A program made the position numbers and the translations under genes. Below are positions 14,780-22,871 of a stretch of DNA of 29,060 nucleotides, piece after piece (the stretch's first letter is position 1; every line of letters starts with the position of its first letter). The notes under the pieces were generated by a model. It did no database searches. It had not been told where the DNA came from and saw only the letters and a program-made list of their open reading frames with translations. Source of the stretch: Ahrensia sp. (lineage in GTDB: Bacteria > Pseudomonadota > Alphaproteobacteria > Rhizobiales > Rhizobiaceae); the NCBI GenBank assembly GCA_002698425.1, contig NZXU01000014.1, positions 1 to 29,060 on the forward strand, read 5' to 3'.

Positions 14780-15862
14780 GTGTCCTGAGTCATTAATTCG
14801 GGTGCAGTAGTTGGCGATGTTGGCCAGGATTTGGTCGGCGGTCTTGGTCCAGACGTAGGGCCGGGGGTTGTTGTTCCAGTGCTGGATCCAGGCGCGGATG
14901 TCGGCGTTGAGTTGGCGTACCGAGGTGTGGGTTCCGCGGCGCAGTTTCTTGGTAGTCAGTTCCGCGATCCAGCGTTCGACGAGGTTGAGCCAGCTGGAGC
15001 TTGTCGGTGTGAAGTGCAGGACGAACCGGGGATGGTTTGTCAGCCAACGCTTTACCGCCGGCGTCTTGTGGGTGGAGGCGTTGTCGAGGACGACGTGGCA
15101 GTCCAGATCGGCGGGGACTTCGGCGTCGATCTTTTTGAGGAAGGCCAGGAATTCCTGGCTACGGTGCCGGGCGTGAAGCGAGCCGATGACCTGGCCGGTG
15201 GCCAGATCCAACGCCGCGTACAGGCTCGACGTACCGTGACGGACGTAGTCGTGGCTGGCACGCGCCGGGGTGCCTGGCAGCATCGGGAACACCGGCGCGG
15301 TGCGATTGAGTGCCTGGATCTGGGTTTTCTCATCCACACACAGCACCACCGCGCGTTCGGGCGGGTCGAGGTAGAGCCCGACGACGTCACGGACCTTCTC
15401 CACGAACAAGGGATCTTTCGACAGCTTCCACGAGTCCTGTTTGTGCGGCGCCAATCCGAACGCCCGCCAGACACGGGAGACCATCGATTGACTCAACCCG
15501 AGATGCTCGGCCATCGACCGCGTCGACCAGTGCGTAGCGTCCTTGGGAGCAGACTCCAGCGTCTGGGTGATCAACGCCTTGATCTGCTCGTCACCCACGA
15601 CCCGCGGCCGGCCTGGACGCGGTTCGTCGAGCAGGCCGTCACAGCGCAACTCCACGAACCGATTGCGCCACCGTTTCACCGTTGACCGCGAGACCCCCAG
15701 GTTGGCCGCCAACTCTGTGTTGGACCCGCCGTCGGCAGCCGCCAACACAATTCGCGACCGCAGTGCCAACCCCGCCGCACTGCTCCGACGCCGCGCCCAC
15801 CCCTCCAACTCGGCACGTTCAGTATCGGTCAACACGATCGCAGCAGCCTGAGGAGTGGGCAT
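14777..15862 (-). CDS. IS630-family transposase
   Basis: The 361-residue frame starts at ATG 15862 (MPTPQAAAIVLTDTERAEL); a TTG five codons upstream is an alternative. The N-terminal half holds two helix-turn-helix segments (TELAANLGVSRSTVKRWRNR and AEHLGLSQSMVSRVWRAFG). The DDE residues are Asp in VLCVDEKTQI, Asp in CHVVLDNASTHK and Glu in WLNLVERWIAEL, all present. The coding frame reads through the terminal repeat (CTRINDSGH), and its TAG stop is completed by the target TA plus one flanking base. Apparently intact and functional. Confidence 0.92.
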   Translation of the reverse strand: MPTPQAAAIVLTDTERAELEGWARRRSSAAGLALRSRIVLAAADGGSNTELAANLGVSRSTVKRWRNRFVELRCDGLLDEPRPGRPRVVGDEQIKALITQTLESAPKDATHWSTRSMAEHLGLSQSMVSRVWRAFGLAPHKQDSWKLSKDPLFVEKVRDVVGLYLDPPERAVVLCVDEKTQIQALNRTAPVFPMLPGTPARASHDYVRHGTSSLYAALDLATGQVIGSLHARHRSQEFLAFLKKIDAEVPADLDCHVVLDNASTHKTPAVKRWLTNHPRFVLHFTPTSSSWLNLVERWIAELTTKKLRRGTHTSVRQLNADIRAWIQHWNNNPRPYVWTKTADQILANIANYCTRINDSGH

Positions 15863-15905
15863 GACCCAGTCTAACAACTGAGCCGTAATTAATGACTCAG
15901 GACAC
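14780..15905 (-). mobile_element. IS630-family insertion sequence, complete
   Basis: The 1126-bp element is bounded by perfect 19-bp inverted repeats: GTGTCCTGAGTCATTAATT at 14780-14798 and its complement at 15887-15905. TA dinucleotides (14778-14779 and 15906-15907) flank both ends, the expected IS630/Tc1-type target duplication. It interrupts the rnpB copy. Confidence 0.93.
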
Positions 15906-15907
15906 TA

Positions 15908-16065
<158 letters not shown>

Positions 16066-16574
16066 ATACCAGTAAAGAAAGTTCTCACATTGCAGGTCAG
16101 AGACGTTCTTTTATCCGCGACTTGATGGTTGGCGTCGGCTCGTGTTGCCACTGCCGGGCGGGCTGTCGACTGGGTTGCCGGTGGCGGTTGTCGTGCTGGC
16201 GGACGCGATGAGGCTGTGGATCGTCGCGGTGGCTGTTGATCTGCGGGCGTCGGATGATTGTCCTGGCTGCTTGGTCGTACGGGCGGCGGACGGAGGGTGA
16301 AGCGTAGCGACCGGCGCGGACGGGAGCGCCAGCGGACGGGAGCACAGGGAGCGAAGCGAAGCCCGCAGGGAGCCGCCAAAGTGACGGAACCGTGGTCAGA
16401 GATGAGGTGATGGCGTGCGTGGGCGACGACGTGCCAGTGCGGTGGTGGACACGACTGCCGAGAGCGTTCGGTGATTCGGCCCGGTGTCGGTGGCTGTGAG
16501 GTCGTCGGCACAGGTCCGTGCGCTGGCTGCGGTGTGTTGACGGCGCTGCCGTGGTGTGGGGATGCTGGTGGGTG
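16066..16574. other. Non-coding AICE left region with short purine-rich repeats
   Basis: No protein frame here is convincing on either strand. Three copies of GCGGACGG(G/A)G lie at 16286, 16316 and 16332; the last two extend to GCGGACGGGAGC. They sit within a purine-rich stretch continuing through CAGGGAGCGAAGCGAAGCCC. Imperfect inverted arms (TAAAGAAAGT/ACGTTCTTTTA) lie at about 16073-16113 next to the truncated rnpB. The region could hold a replication origin, transfer locus or old element end. Confidence 0.4.
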
Positions 16575-16787
16575 ATGAGTGCGGTGGCCGAGCAGACGCT
16601 ACTGATGGAGATCACGGGCACGCTGGTGCAGGATTTTCCTGGCACTACCCGCGTGGACATTGATGCTGCGGTGCGGCGGGCGTATGCGCGGTTCGATGCG
16701 AGTCGGATCCGGGATTTCGTTCCGCTGTTTGTCGAGAAACGCGCGCGCCGCGATCCTCGGGAGCGGTGTTCGGCCGCTTTAGTCTGA
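16575..16787 (+). CDS. Three-helix-bundle dimerization-domain protein (small actinobacterial family)
   Basis: The 70-residue frame starts at ATG 16575 behind GGTGGG. The sequence LVQDFPGTTRVDIDAAVRRA followed by YARFDASRIRDFVPLFVEK and a basic tail RARRDPRER is characteristic of a small actinobacterial family annotated as a three-helix-bundle dimerization domain. Three amphipathic helices are easily seen. Members occur widely in mycobacteria, often near mobile elements. No activity is established, and a dimeric nucleoid-associated or regulatory role is only a guess. A strong hairpin follows 12 bp after the stop, so the gene is probably monocistronic. Confidence 0.75.
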   Translation: MSAVAEQTLLMEITGTLVQDFPGTTRVDIDAAVRRAYARFDASRIRDFVPLFVEKRARRDPRERCSAALV

Positions 16788-16799
16788 GGCTTGTCTGAA

Positions 16800-16830
16800 G
16801 TCGCCCCCTGTCGTTAAGGCTGGGGGCGAC
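16800..16830 (+). terminator. Strong hairpin terminator
   Basis: GTCGCCCCC (16800-16808) pairs perfectly with GGGGGCGAC (16822-16830) across a 13-nt loop. It begins 12 bp after the stop of the preceding small gene. There is no T-tract, as in many mycobacterial terminators. It may work in both directions, facing the convergent creatininase gene. Confidence 0.7.
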
Positions 16831-16919
16831 GCCTCGTTTCGGGATACACCAGGGGCTGTTTCGGTTCGTGGCAGTGCTGTGTTCCGGCAGGTGGCGGGGG
16901 CCTTGCTGCGCTGCGGTGC

Positions 16920-17648
16920 CTAGGTTCGGCGCACCATGGTGAGGAGGTCGATGAGGGTGGCGGCGTGGCAGCCGAGGTGGTCGAGGGCGGCGTGCCCTTT
17001 GGCTTCGGTCGCCAGTGAGGGGTAGCCGATGACGCCGGTGGTGGTGTAGGCGCTGATGCCGAGGGTGGTCAGGTGGCGCCGGTCGGTGGCGGTGTGATCG
17101 GTCTGTGCCCAGCCGTCGCGCAGGTAGTCGGGGTGGCTGGCGAGGAGGATGGAGGTTTCGAGTTCGCCGGCGTGCATATCGTCGTGGTTGCTGCTGGTGA
17201 TGGCGGCGGCAGTGCGGGCCTCGGTCCAGTCTTCACGACTCGGATACAGGCCCACGTTCAGCGGGCCGGCGGGCTGGTTGGCTTGCTGCACGACATTGGT
17301 GAGCACGGCGTTGCCGCCGTGCGCGTTCACCACAATCAACCCACGCATGCCCTGGCCGGTCAGGGACTGGCCGATATCGGCGATGATCGCGGCCAGGGTG
17401 GTGGCGCTGATACTGATGGTGCCGGGGTAGGCAGCGTGTTCATGTGAGCAGCCGAACGTGATCGGCGGCAGCGCTAGAACCTGGTGGTGCTCGGTGATGG
17501 CTGCGGTGATCGCGCAGGCGATCAGGGTGTCGGTGCCCAACGGTAGGTGGGGGCCGTGCTGCTCGAAGGCCCCCACCGGCAGCACCGCGACCGCGCTGGT
17601 CGCGGCGGGGTCGGTGGTGGTGAGGTCGGGGATGATGTCGTGGCTCAC
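16920..17648 (-). CDS. Creatininase-family metal-dependent amidohydrolase
   Basis: The 242-residue frame starts at GTG 17648, with AAGGAG upstream and a 4-bp GTGA overlap with the regulator gene. Family motifs are complete: LPVGAFEQHGPHLPLGTDT near the N-terminus (metal-binding Glu, His and Asp), VNAHGGN in the middle and DMHAGELETSI for the second metal site. Creatininase relatives hydrolyse cyclic or linear amides; MftE of mycofactocin synthesis is another branch. No mycofactocin genes are nearby. The tight coupling to a large XRE regulator recurs in actinobacterial mobile elements, but its substrate is not known to me. I infer a role linked to the regulator, such as processing a small signal molecule. 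Confidence 0.85.
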   Translation of the reverse strand: MSHDIIPDLTTTDPAATSAVAVLPVGAFEQHGPHLPLGTDTLIACAITAAITEHHQVLALPPITFGCSHEHAAYPGTISISATTLAAIIADIGQSLTGQGMRGLIVVNAHGGNAVLTNVVQQANQPAGPLNVGLYPSREDWTEARTAAAITSSNHDDMHAGELETSILLASHPDYLRDGWAQTDHTATDRRHLTTLGISAYTTTGVIGYPSLATEAKGHAALDHLGCHAATLIDLLTMVRRT

Positions 17649-18847
17649 GACGGGTCTCCTTGGGTGGCGTTTCGGATGCGTGCACCGAGTGCTTGTAGCA
17701 GCGGGTCGGCGTCGTTGCGGCGGCGGTTACGCACGAGCGTGTGTGCCCGGGCAAGATGTCGGTGCGCGCGTTGTGAGGGTGCTGATTGGTAGGCGGGGAT
17801 CGCGGTGTCGGCCAACACCAGCGCGAGGCGGTATTCGCGCACAGCGATGTAGGCGTGCAGCAGCCGCATATCGGCCACGGCGCGGTCGCGATGCTGCTGG
17901 GAGGTCCACTGCGCGTGATGACCGGTGAGCAGTTCCAGCGCCTTGTCGTTGTTGCCGAGCCGTAGATGCCCGGCGGCGATGTCGCTGGCCACATAGGCGG
18001 CGTGGGCATAGGGGGCCCGATCACCAGGCACCGGGTCGATATCACCGAGATCGAGTGCGGCGGCAGCGTGCCGGTAGAAACTGCGTTCATCACCATTGTG
18101 CAGCGCGGCCAGGGCCTGCTGGCGGGCAATGCTGGCCTTCAAGCGCCCCGCTTCGCGGCCCTCGACGAGTTCGGCGGCGTCGGCGGCCAGATCGACGGCC
18201 AGACTCGCCTCACTGTGGGCCAGAATGTTGGATTGGCGCATCAAGATCATCGCCTGCACCTCGGGGCTGGCCATCCGCAGGTGCAGAAACGCCTTATGCG
18301 TCAAAGTTTGGGCGGCGGCGTGATCACCGAGGTCTTGGGCGATCCAGCCGGCCACCTCGGCGATCGTTCCGGCCGCCTCAGTCACCGCGCGTTTGAGCCG
18401 TCGCGGCGCCGTTTTGATGAGGGCTTCGACGGTATCGAGATCACGTTCCACCAACGGGCGGGCGTGCTGCGGGCCGAGAGCATGTTCGGCCTCAATATGC
18501 GCCGAGCGTTGCGCCGTGATCACCGCCAGGATGTCCTCGTCGACAGGCAGCCGCAACAACAACGGGTGCGGCAGCGGTGAGGCGATCGGCACGCTGAACA
18601 ATTCATCAGGCTCGCGGCCAAACACCGCGGCCAAATCGGCGCGCCACATGTCGCCGAACGCACCGCCACGCTCGATACTCAGAATCATCTGACGCAACGA
18701 TTCCCGCTGCGGGATCTCGGTATCGCCGCGTAGCCGGCGAACGTTCTGCACCTCCACAGCCAGCTCATTGAGGCTGAACCCGTACTCGGCGCGCGCATCG
18801 CGAAGCCGCTGCGCGTTGCGCGCACGGTTCGGATCGGCGGCGGCCAT
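17645..18847 (-). CDS. Large XRE-type regulator with helical repeat C-terminus
   Basis: The 400-residue frame starts at ATG 18847. Residues ~8-80 form a helix-turn-helix of Cro/CI type (NAQRLRDARAEYGFSLNELA, then RESLRQMILSIERGG, then DLAAVFGREPDELF). The remaining ~300 residues are alpha-helical, Ala/Leu-rich and TPR-like. Repeated hairpins include AAQTLTHKAFLHLRMA, LKASIARQQALAALHNGDE, AAGHLRLGNNDKALELL and IAVREYRLALVLADTAIPAY. Regulators of this build control transfer or secondary metabolism in actinomycetes, sensing peptides or small molecules through the helical part. It is divergent from the Pra/TraB/Rep operon and is the likely controller of AICE excision and transfer. Tandem 10-bp repeats in the divergent promoter region are a candidate operator. 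Confidence 0.8.
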   Translation of the reverse strand: MAAADPNRARNAQRLRDARAEYGFSLNELAVEVQNVRRLRGDTEIPQRESLRQMILSIERGGAFGDMWRADLAAVFGREPDELFSVPIASPLPHPLLLRLPVDEDILAVITAQRSAHIEAEHALGPQHARPLVERDLDTVEALIKTAPRRLKRAVTEAAGTIAEVAGWIAQDLGDHAAAQTLTHKAFLHLRMASPEVQAMILMRQSNILAHSEASLAVDLAADAAELVEGREAGRLKASIARQQALAALHNGDERSFYRHAAAALDLGDIDPVPGDRAPYAHAAYVASDIAAGHLRLGNNDKALELLTGHHAQWTSQQHRDRAVADMRLLHAYIAVREYRLALVLADTAIPAYQSAPSQRAHRHLARAHTLVRNRRRNDADPLLQALGARIRNATQGDPS

Positions 18848-18911
18848 CTTTCGATCATGCCTGACACATCAGCGCAGCTCAGCACTGCCGTGCGCGTGTC
18901 GGGGTGCTACC

Positions 18912-18931
18912 GGCTGTTACTGGCTGTCACT
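18912..18931. promoter_or_regulatory. Tandem 10-bp repeats in the divergent promoter region
   Basis: GGCTGTTACT and GGCTGTCACT are adjacent and differ at one base. They lie in the 167-bp gap between the divergent XRE regulator and Pra-like gene. Head-to-tail repeats on one DNA face (10-bp period) suit cooperative regulator binding. Function is inferred from position only. Confidence 0.35.
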
Positions 18932-19014
18932 TCCGGCGACCACCACCCGAGGGCTGTCCTGGGATCGCGGCACACACGACCGCACACCACAACCCAGTAA
19001 AGGACAGCAGAACA

Positions 19015-19347
19015 ATGCGTTTGAGAATCGATACCTCCGGGACACGGTTCATCGTCACCCGGGCGGCCGAGCCGCGACTCAACTTCGAGACGGGCAGCCC
19101 CAAAATCGACACCTCCACCGGCCTGCCCCAGCATTCGGTGCAGCTGCTGGCATTGGACGACACCGGCGGCGAAGTGTTGAACGTGACGGTAGCCGGAGAC
19201 CCGAACGTCACGGTCACCCAACCGGTGTCGGTGACCAGCCTGGTCGCCATCCCCTGGGCGCAAGGTGATCGCAGCGGCGTGGCCTTCCGCGCCGATGCCA
19301 TCACCGGCGCCACGACAGGTGAGCAGGGGTCGCGCACCCAGAAATAA
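19015..19347 (+). CDS. Pra-like AICE protein (plasmid replication/integration/excision activator family)
   Basis: The 110-residue frame starts at ATG 19015 with AAAGGA upstream; longer in-frame extensions lack a better site. The pattern ...RLNFETGSPKIDTSTGLPQH, then SVQLLALDDTGGEVLNVTVA and SVTSLVAIPWAQGDRSGVAF, is that of small beta-rich proteins found immediately before traB/ftsK genes in actinomycete integrative elements. In pSAM2 the Pra protein activates replication, excision and integration. Family membership here is by pattern and context, not proven. The gene heads the transfer/replication operon, 89 bp before the translocase gene. Confidence 0.65.
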   Translation: MRLRIDTSGTRFIVTRAAEPRLNFETGSPKIDTSTGLPQHSVQLLALDDTGGEVLNVTVAGDPNVTVTQPVSVTSLVAIPWAQGDRSGVAFRADAITGATTGEQGSRTQK

Positions 19348-19436
19348 CACCCCGCGGCCGAGGCGCGGCACCAAGAGCGTGTCACGCCCGGCCCCGGGTC
19401 TGTCGTCGACCACTTCGCTCACGAAGGGCACCTGCA

Positions 19437-20882
19437 ATGACTTCAAACAATAAGAACACCAACAACACTCAATCTGACAATGACGACTGGCTCGGGGATC
19501 TGGTCATGTCACTCTTCACCGCCGCGGGATACTTGCTGTGGTGGGCGGTGCTGTTCCCCGCCATCAGTCTCCCGATCATCGCCAGCCTGGCGCTCGGCAT
19601 CACCCACGGACCCCGCGGCGGGATCGTCTGTGCGATCGTGTTCTGCGCCGGGTATGCGGGGTGGGCGTGGCTGGACCCGCGGTCGTTTCGCTCGTGGGTG
19701 ACCGAACCGGTACGGCGCCGCTGGTTGACCTGGTCGCGCTACACCCGCGCCTGGGAATCGACATGCACCCTGCACGGACTGACCGCAAAACTCGGTGACC
19801 GCACCCTCACACCAACCCTGCGCACCGTAACGATCGGAAGAACCACCGATGTGCTGGCGGTGCGGATCGTCACCGGCCACTCCCCGACAGATTGGCACAA
19901 ACAATCCGAGGCGCTGGCCGCGGCCTGGCGCGCCGACCGGATCACCATCACCGCCACCGCGCCCGGCGAACTGCGGATCACGCTGATGCGCGGGGATGTG
20001 CTGGCCGACCCGATCGCCCTACCGATGCCCACCCCGGCCACACCGGTGGATCTGGAGTCAGTGCGGGTCGGGATCACCGAAACCCGCCACCCCTGGCACA
20101 TGCCGCTGTTGGGGCATCACCTCCTGGTCGCGGGCGCGACCGGCGCGGGTAAAGGCAGCGTGTTGTGGTCGCTGATCGCCGGGATCGCGCCCGGGATCAA
20201 GACCGGCCTGGTCCGGTTGTGTGTCATCGACCCCAAAGGCGGCATGGAACTGGGCGCCGGCGCACCCATGTTCACGGTATTCAGCCACGACGCCACCGAC
20301 ACCACCCTCGAACTCCTGCGCACGCTCGTCACGGTGATGCACGAGCGGGCCAATCGGCTGCGCGGCCACACCCGGCTGCACACCCCGACCCCATCTGAGC
20401 CGTTGTTTGTGGTGGTGATCGATGAGATCGCCGCACTCACCGCCTATGTGACCGACCGCAAGATCCGCACCGAAATCGAACAACTGCTCGGGCTACTGCT
20501 CTCCCAAGGCCGGGCGGTGGGGATTTCGGTGGTGGCCGCGGTGCAAGACCCCGCCAAAGACACTCTCCCGGTGCGGCAGCTGTTCACCGTCCGGATCGGG
20601 CTGCGGCTGACCGAAGCCACCCAAACCACCATGGTCCTCGGACAAGGCGCCCGCGATGCCGGGGCGGAATGCGACCGCATCTCCGACGCCACCCCGGGCG
20701 TGGGCTACATGCTCATCGACGGAACCACCCAACCCGTGCGGGTACGGGCCTTCCACGTCACCGACCACGACATCACCACCCTCGCCACACAGTTCCCGCG
20801 CCCCGCTCGGCGGCCGACACACAACCAGCGGCCACGCAGCACCGACAGCGGCCGGACGCCGAACGAGGGCACTGGTGAATAA
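19437..20882 (+). CDS. FtsK/SpoIIIE-type conjugative DNA translocase (TraB/TraSA-like)
   Basis: The 481-residue frame starts at ATG 19437. The N-terminus is hydrophilic and Asn/Asp-rich. Two hydrophobic helices follow (about 24-55 and 61-79), anchoring it in the membrane. Walker A GATGAGKGS lies at 233-241 with Lys239; Walker B FVVVIDEIA has Asp329-Glu330. VIDPKGGMEL and VAAVQDPAKDTLP are further FtsK-domain signatures. In actinomycete AICEs one such protein moves double-stranded DNA from cell to cell, without a relaxase or type IV secretion system. The last 8 bp overlap the replication gene, indicating coupled translation. The chain is intact, so transfer competence is plausible. Confidence 0.9.
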   Translation: MTSNNKNTNNTQSDNDDWLGDLVMSLFTAAGYLLWWAVLFPAISLPIIASLALGITHGPRGGIVCAIVFCAGYAGWAWLDPRSFRSWVTEPVRRRWLTWSRYTRAWESTCTLHGLTAKLGDRTLTPTLRTVTIGRTTDVLAVRIVTGHSPTDWHKQSEALAAAWRADRITITATAPGELRITLMRGDVLADPIALPMPTPATPVDLESVRVGITETRHPWHMPLLGHHLLVAGATGAGKGSVLWSLIAGIAPGIKTGLVRLCVIDPKGGMELGAGAPMFTVFSHDATDTTLELLRTLVTVMHERANRLRGHTRLHTPTPSEPLFVVVIDEIAALTAYVTDRKIRTEIEQLLGLLLSQGRAVGISVVAAVQDPAKDTLPVRQLFTVRIGLRLTEATQTTMVLGQGARDAGAECDRISDATPGVGYMLIDGTTQPVRVRAFHVTDHDITTLATQFPRPARRPTHNQRPRSTDSGRTPNEGTGE

Positions 20883-22356
20883 CCCCACACCACCACAACT
20901 CGCCCTGCCCGGCATTCCGGATACGGTCGACACCGCCACAGTGATCGATGAGATGGTGCGCCGCGCGGCCTCGATGGGGTACGAATCATGGTGGCGGCGT
21001 GCGGAATCGGTCGGCTTCTGCGCCCACCCCATCCAACTGGTCGGCGCCGATGAATACGGGCGGCAGCGGGTGGTATGGACGCGGTGCAACAACCGCCGCG
21101 CCCACATCTGCCCCTCCTGCTCGGACCTCTACGCCCGCGACACCTGGCAACTCGTGCACGCCGGTGCCGCCGGCGGCCACCACGACATGCCCATCACGGT
21201 GGCCGATCGCCCGCAAGTGTTCCTCACGCTGACCGCGCCCAGCTTCGGCCCCGTCCACACCACAGGCGATAGCGCGCACAAGCAGCGGGTGTGTCGGGAC
21301 CACCATCGCACCGGTGGCTATCAGCGCTGCCGCCACGGAAAACCGTTGTGGTGCAGCACTGTCCATGACGATGATGACGACCAGGTCGGTCAGCCATTGT
21401 GTGCCGAATGCTATGACTATGTCGGGCACGTGCTGTTCACCTGGCACCTGCCCGAACTGTGGCGACGATTCACCATCGCCCTGCGCCGCGCACTCCGCAA
21501 GAACCTAAAAGCCGTCGGGGTCGACCCCGACTGGATCCGGGTGAGCTTCCTCAAAGTCGTTGAACTGCAAGCCCGCGCCATCCCACACATCCACACCCTG
21601 ATCCGGCTGGACCCCCACGACGACAGTCAGCAGAGTGACTGGGAATCACCCGTGGGCGCAACCGAGCTCGCCGCGATCATCCAGCACGCCGCCCGCAGCG
21701 TCAGCCTGACCGTCAACGACCCCTGCGCGGACGATGGCGTGCGGGTGATCCTCTTCGGCGGCCAAATCGACACCCGCCCCATCACACCCACCGATCCGGT
21801 GAAGAAGGTGTCACCAGAGCAGGATTCGTCGACCGGTCGGTCACTGTCTGGCCGGCGGGTAGCGCGCTACCTCGCCAAATACGTCACCAAATCCCTAGCC
21901 GACCTCGGCATCAGCGCCCGCCGCCTGTCCACCGAAGCCATACCCGACCTGGACGTGTCCGAGCATGTGCGCGCAATCCTGACCACCATCAGCGATCTCG
22001 CCGACAGAGGACTCAGCGGCGTCAGGCGCTGGCTGCACACCCTCGGGTTCCGAGGTCACATCACCAGCAAATCCCGCCGCTACTCGACCACAATGACCGC
22101 ACTACGCCAACATCGCGCCACCTGGACCCGCGAACAGAACGCGAAAAATACTGCACACCAGCACAACCCGGTCACCCAAGACGGGGACGGCGATGAACTG
22201 GTGGCGTGGGAGTTCGACCGCGCCGGCCACACCAGCCTCGGTGAGCGCACCCTGACCATCACCGCCGCACTACACCGCATCCAGCAACGACGCACTGCGT
22301 GCGAAGCGCTACAGAACCAGCGTCGTGACATGCAGGGCGAGGTGCCCGATGGCTAA
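20875..22356 (+). CDS. RepSA-like replication initiator
   Basis: The 493-residue frame starts at GTG 20875 inside the end of the translocase gene. A Cys cluster (CNNRRAHICPSCSDLYARDT) near residues 63-85 resembles the zinc-binding part of RepSA. IPHIHTLIRLD provides an HxH motif of the rolling-circle (HUH-like) type, and RRVARYLAKYVTKSLADLG holds the conserved Tyr/Lys segment of AICE Rep proteins. LGFRGHITSKSRRYS is a further conserved block. It should start rolling-circle replication of the excised circular element. The double-strand origin is usually near the rep gene; a candidate palindrome lies downstream at 22637-22652. Confidence 0.88.
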   Translation: MNNPTPPQLALPGIPDTVDTATVIDEMVRRAASMGYESWWRRAESVGFCAHPIQLVGADEYGRQRVVWTRCNNRRAHICPSCSDLYARDTWQLVHAGAAGGHHDMPITVADRPQVFLTLTAPSFGPVHTTGDSAHKQRVCRDHHRTGGYQRCRHGKPLWCSTVHDDDDDQVGQPLCAECYDYVGHVLFTWHLPELWRRFTIALRRALRKNLKAVGVDPDWIRVSFLKVVELQARAIPHIHTLIRLDPHDDSQQSDWESPVGATELAAIIQHAARSVSLTVNDPCADDGVRVILFGGQIDTRPITPTDPVKKVSPEQDSSTGRSLSGRRVARYLAKYVTKSLADLGISARRLSTEAIPDLDVSEHVRAILTTISDLADRGLSGVRRWLHTLGFRGHITSKSRRYSTTMTALRQHRATWTREQNAKNTAHQHNPVTQDGDGDELVAWEFDRAGHTSLGERTLTITAALHRIQQRRTACEALQNQRRDMQGEVPDG

Positions 22357-22516
22357 CCCACAGGCGCACGTGAGCAACCACCAAAGTGAAAAGTCCTACA
22401 GTCGTGAAGAATTCACCGCCTGGCTTGTGCAGTCTTGTGAGCGGCAACAGCTCGCGGTCACCATCACCAACCCGGCTGTTCTCGCCGATATCGCCACCCT
22501 GCTGCGCAGCACCTGA
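22349..22516 (+). CDS. Small AICE protein of unknown function
   Basis: A 55-residue frame starts at ATG 22349, overlapping the rep stop by 8 bp, with AGGGCGAGG just upstream. The first ~20 residues are polar (ANPQAHVSNHQSEKSY). The rest is two helices: REEFTAWLVQSCERQQ and NPAVLADIATLLRS. It lacks the helix-turn-helix expected of an AICE excisionase, although its place after rep is where xis often sits. The overlap and ribosome binding site favour a real gene. No function is assigned. Confidence 0.6.
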   Translation: MANPQAHVSNHQSEKSYSREEFTAWLVQSCERQQLAVTITNPAVLADIATLLRST

Positions 22517-22871
22517 CCGAACGTGGGCGAGCACTACCGATAGGTTGCCCGGTCAAGCATTGTTTTCGGTCTCTGGGCGCATCACGACACTTTGCGGTGG
22601 GCGGGGGCTGATGTCCAGGCCACAGCTGCAACGCGGGCGAACCCCGGTTCGCGCCTTGACGCCAGCCCCTGGCCGCCGCGCACCATCAGTCGCGGCCAGA
22701 AAACCCCCCGGCCAACGGCCCGCCGGCGACCGCATTGGTGTGGCGGTCGCTGGTGGGATTCCCTGCTCACGGTGTCCGAAGATCGCCACAACATGACCAC
22801 GCGTCCCTTCGCTACGGCAGGACACGGCGCGTCGCACCCACGGTGGGCGCCGCACCGTCAGAATTGATCTC
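22517..22871. other. Intergenic region after the rep operon with two palindromes
   Basis: No supported gene. GCGAACC-CC-GGTTCGC at 22637-22652 is a perfect 16-bp palindrome, and CCCAC-G-GTGGG at 22837-22847 is a second short hairpin. One may be the terminator of the rep operon, and either could belong to a replication or transfer origin. The next gene has no strong ribosome binding site. Confidence 0.4.

Noticed and set aside
16920..17648. MftE of mycofactocin synthesis
   Set aside because: The motifs are those of the general creatininase family and no mftA-mftD genes are nearby.
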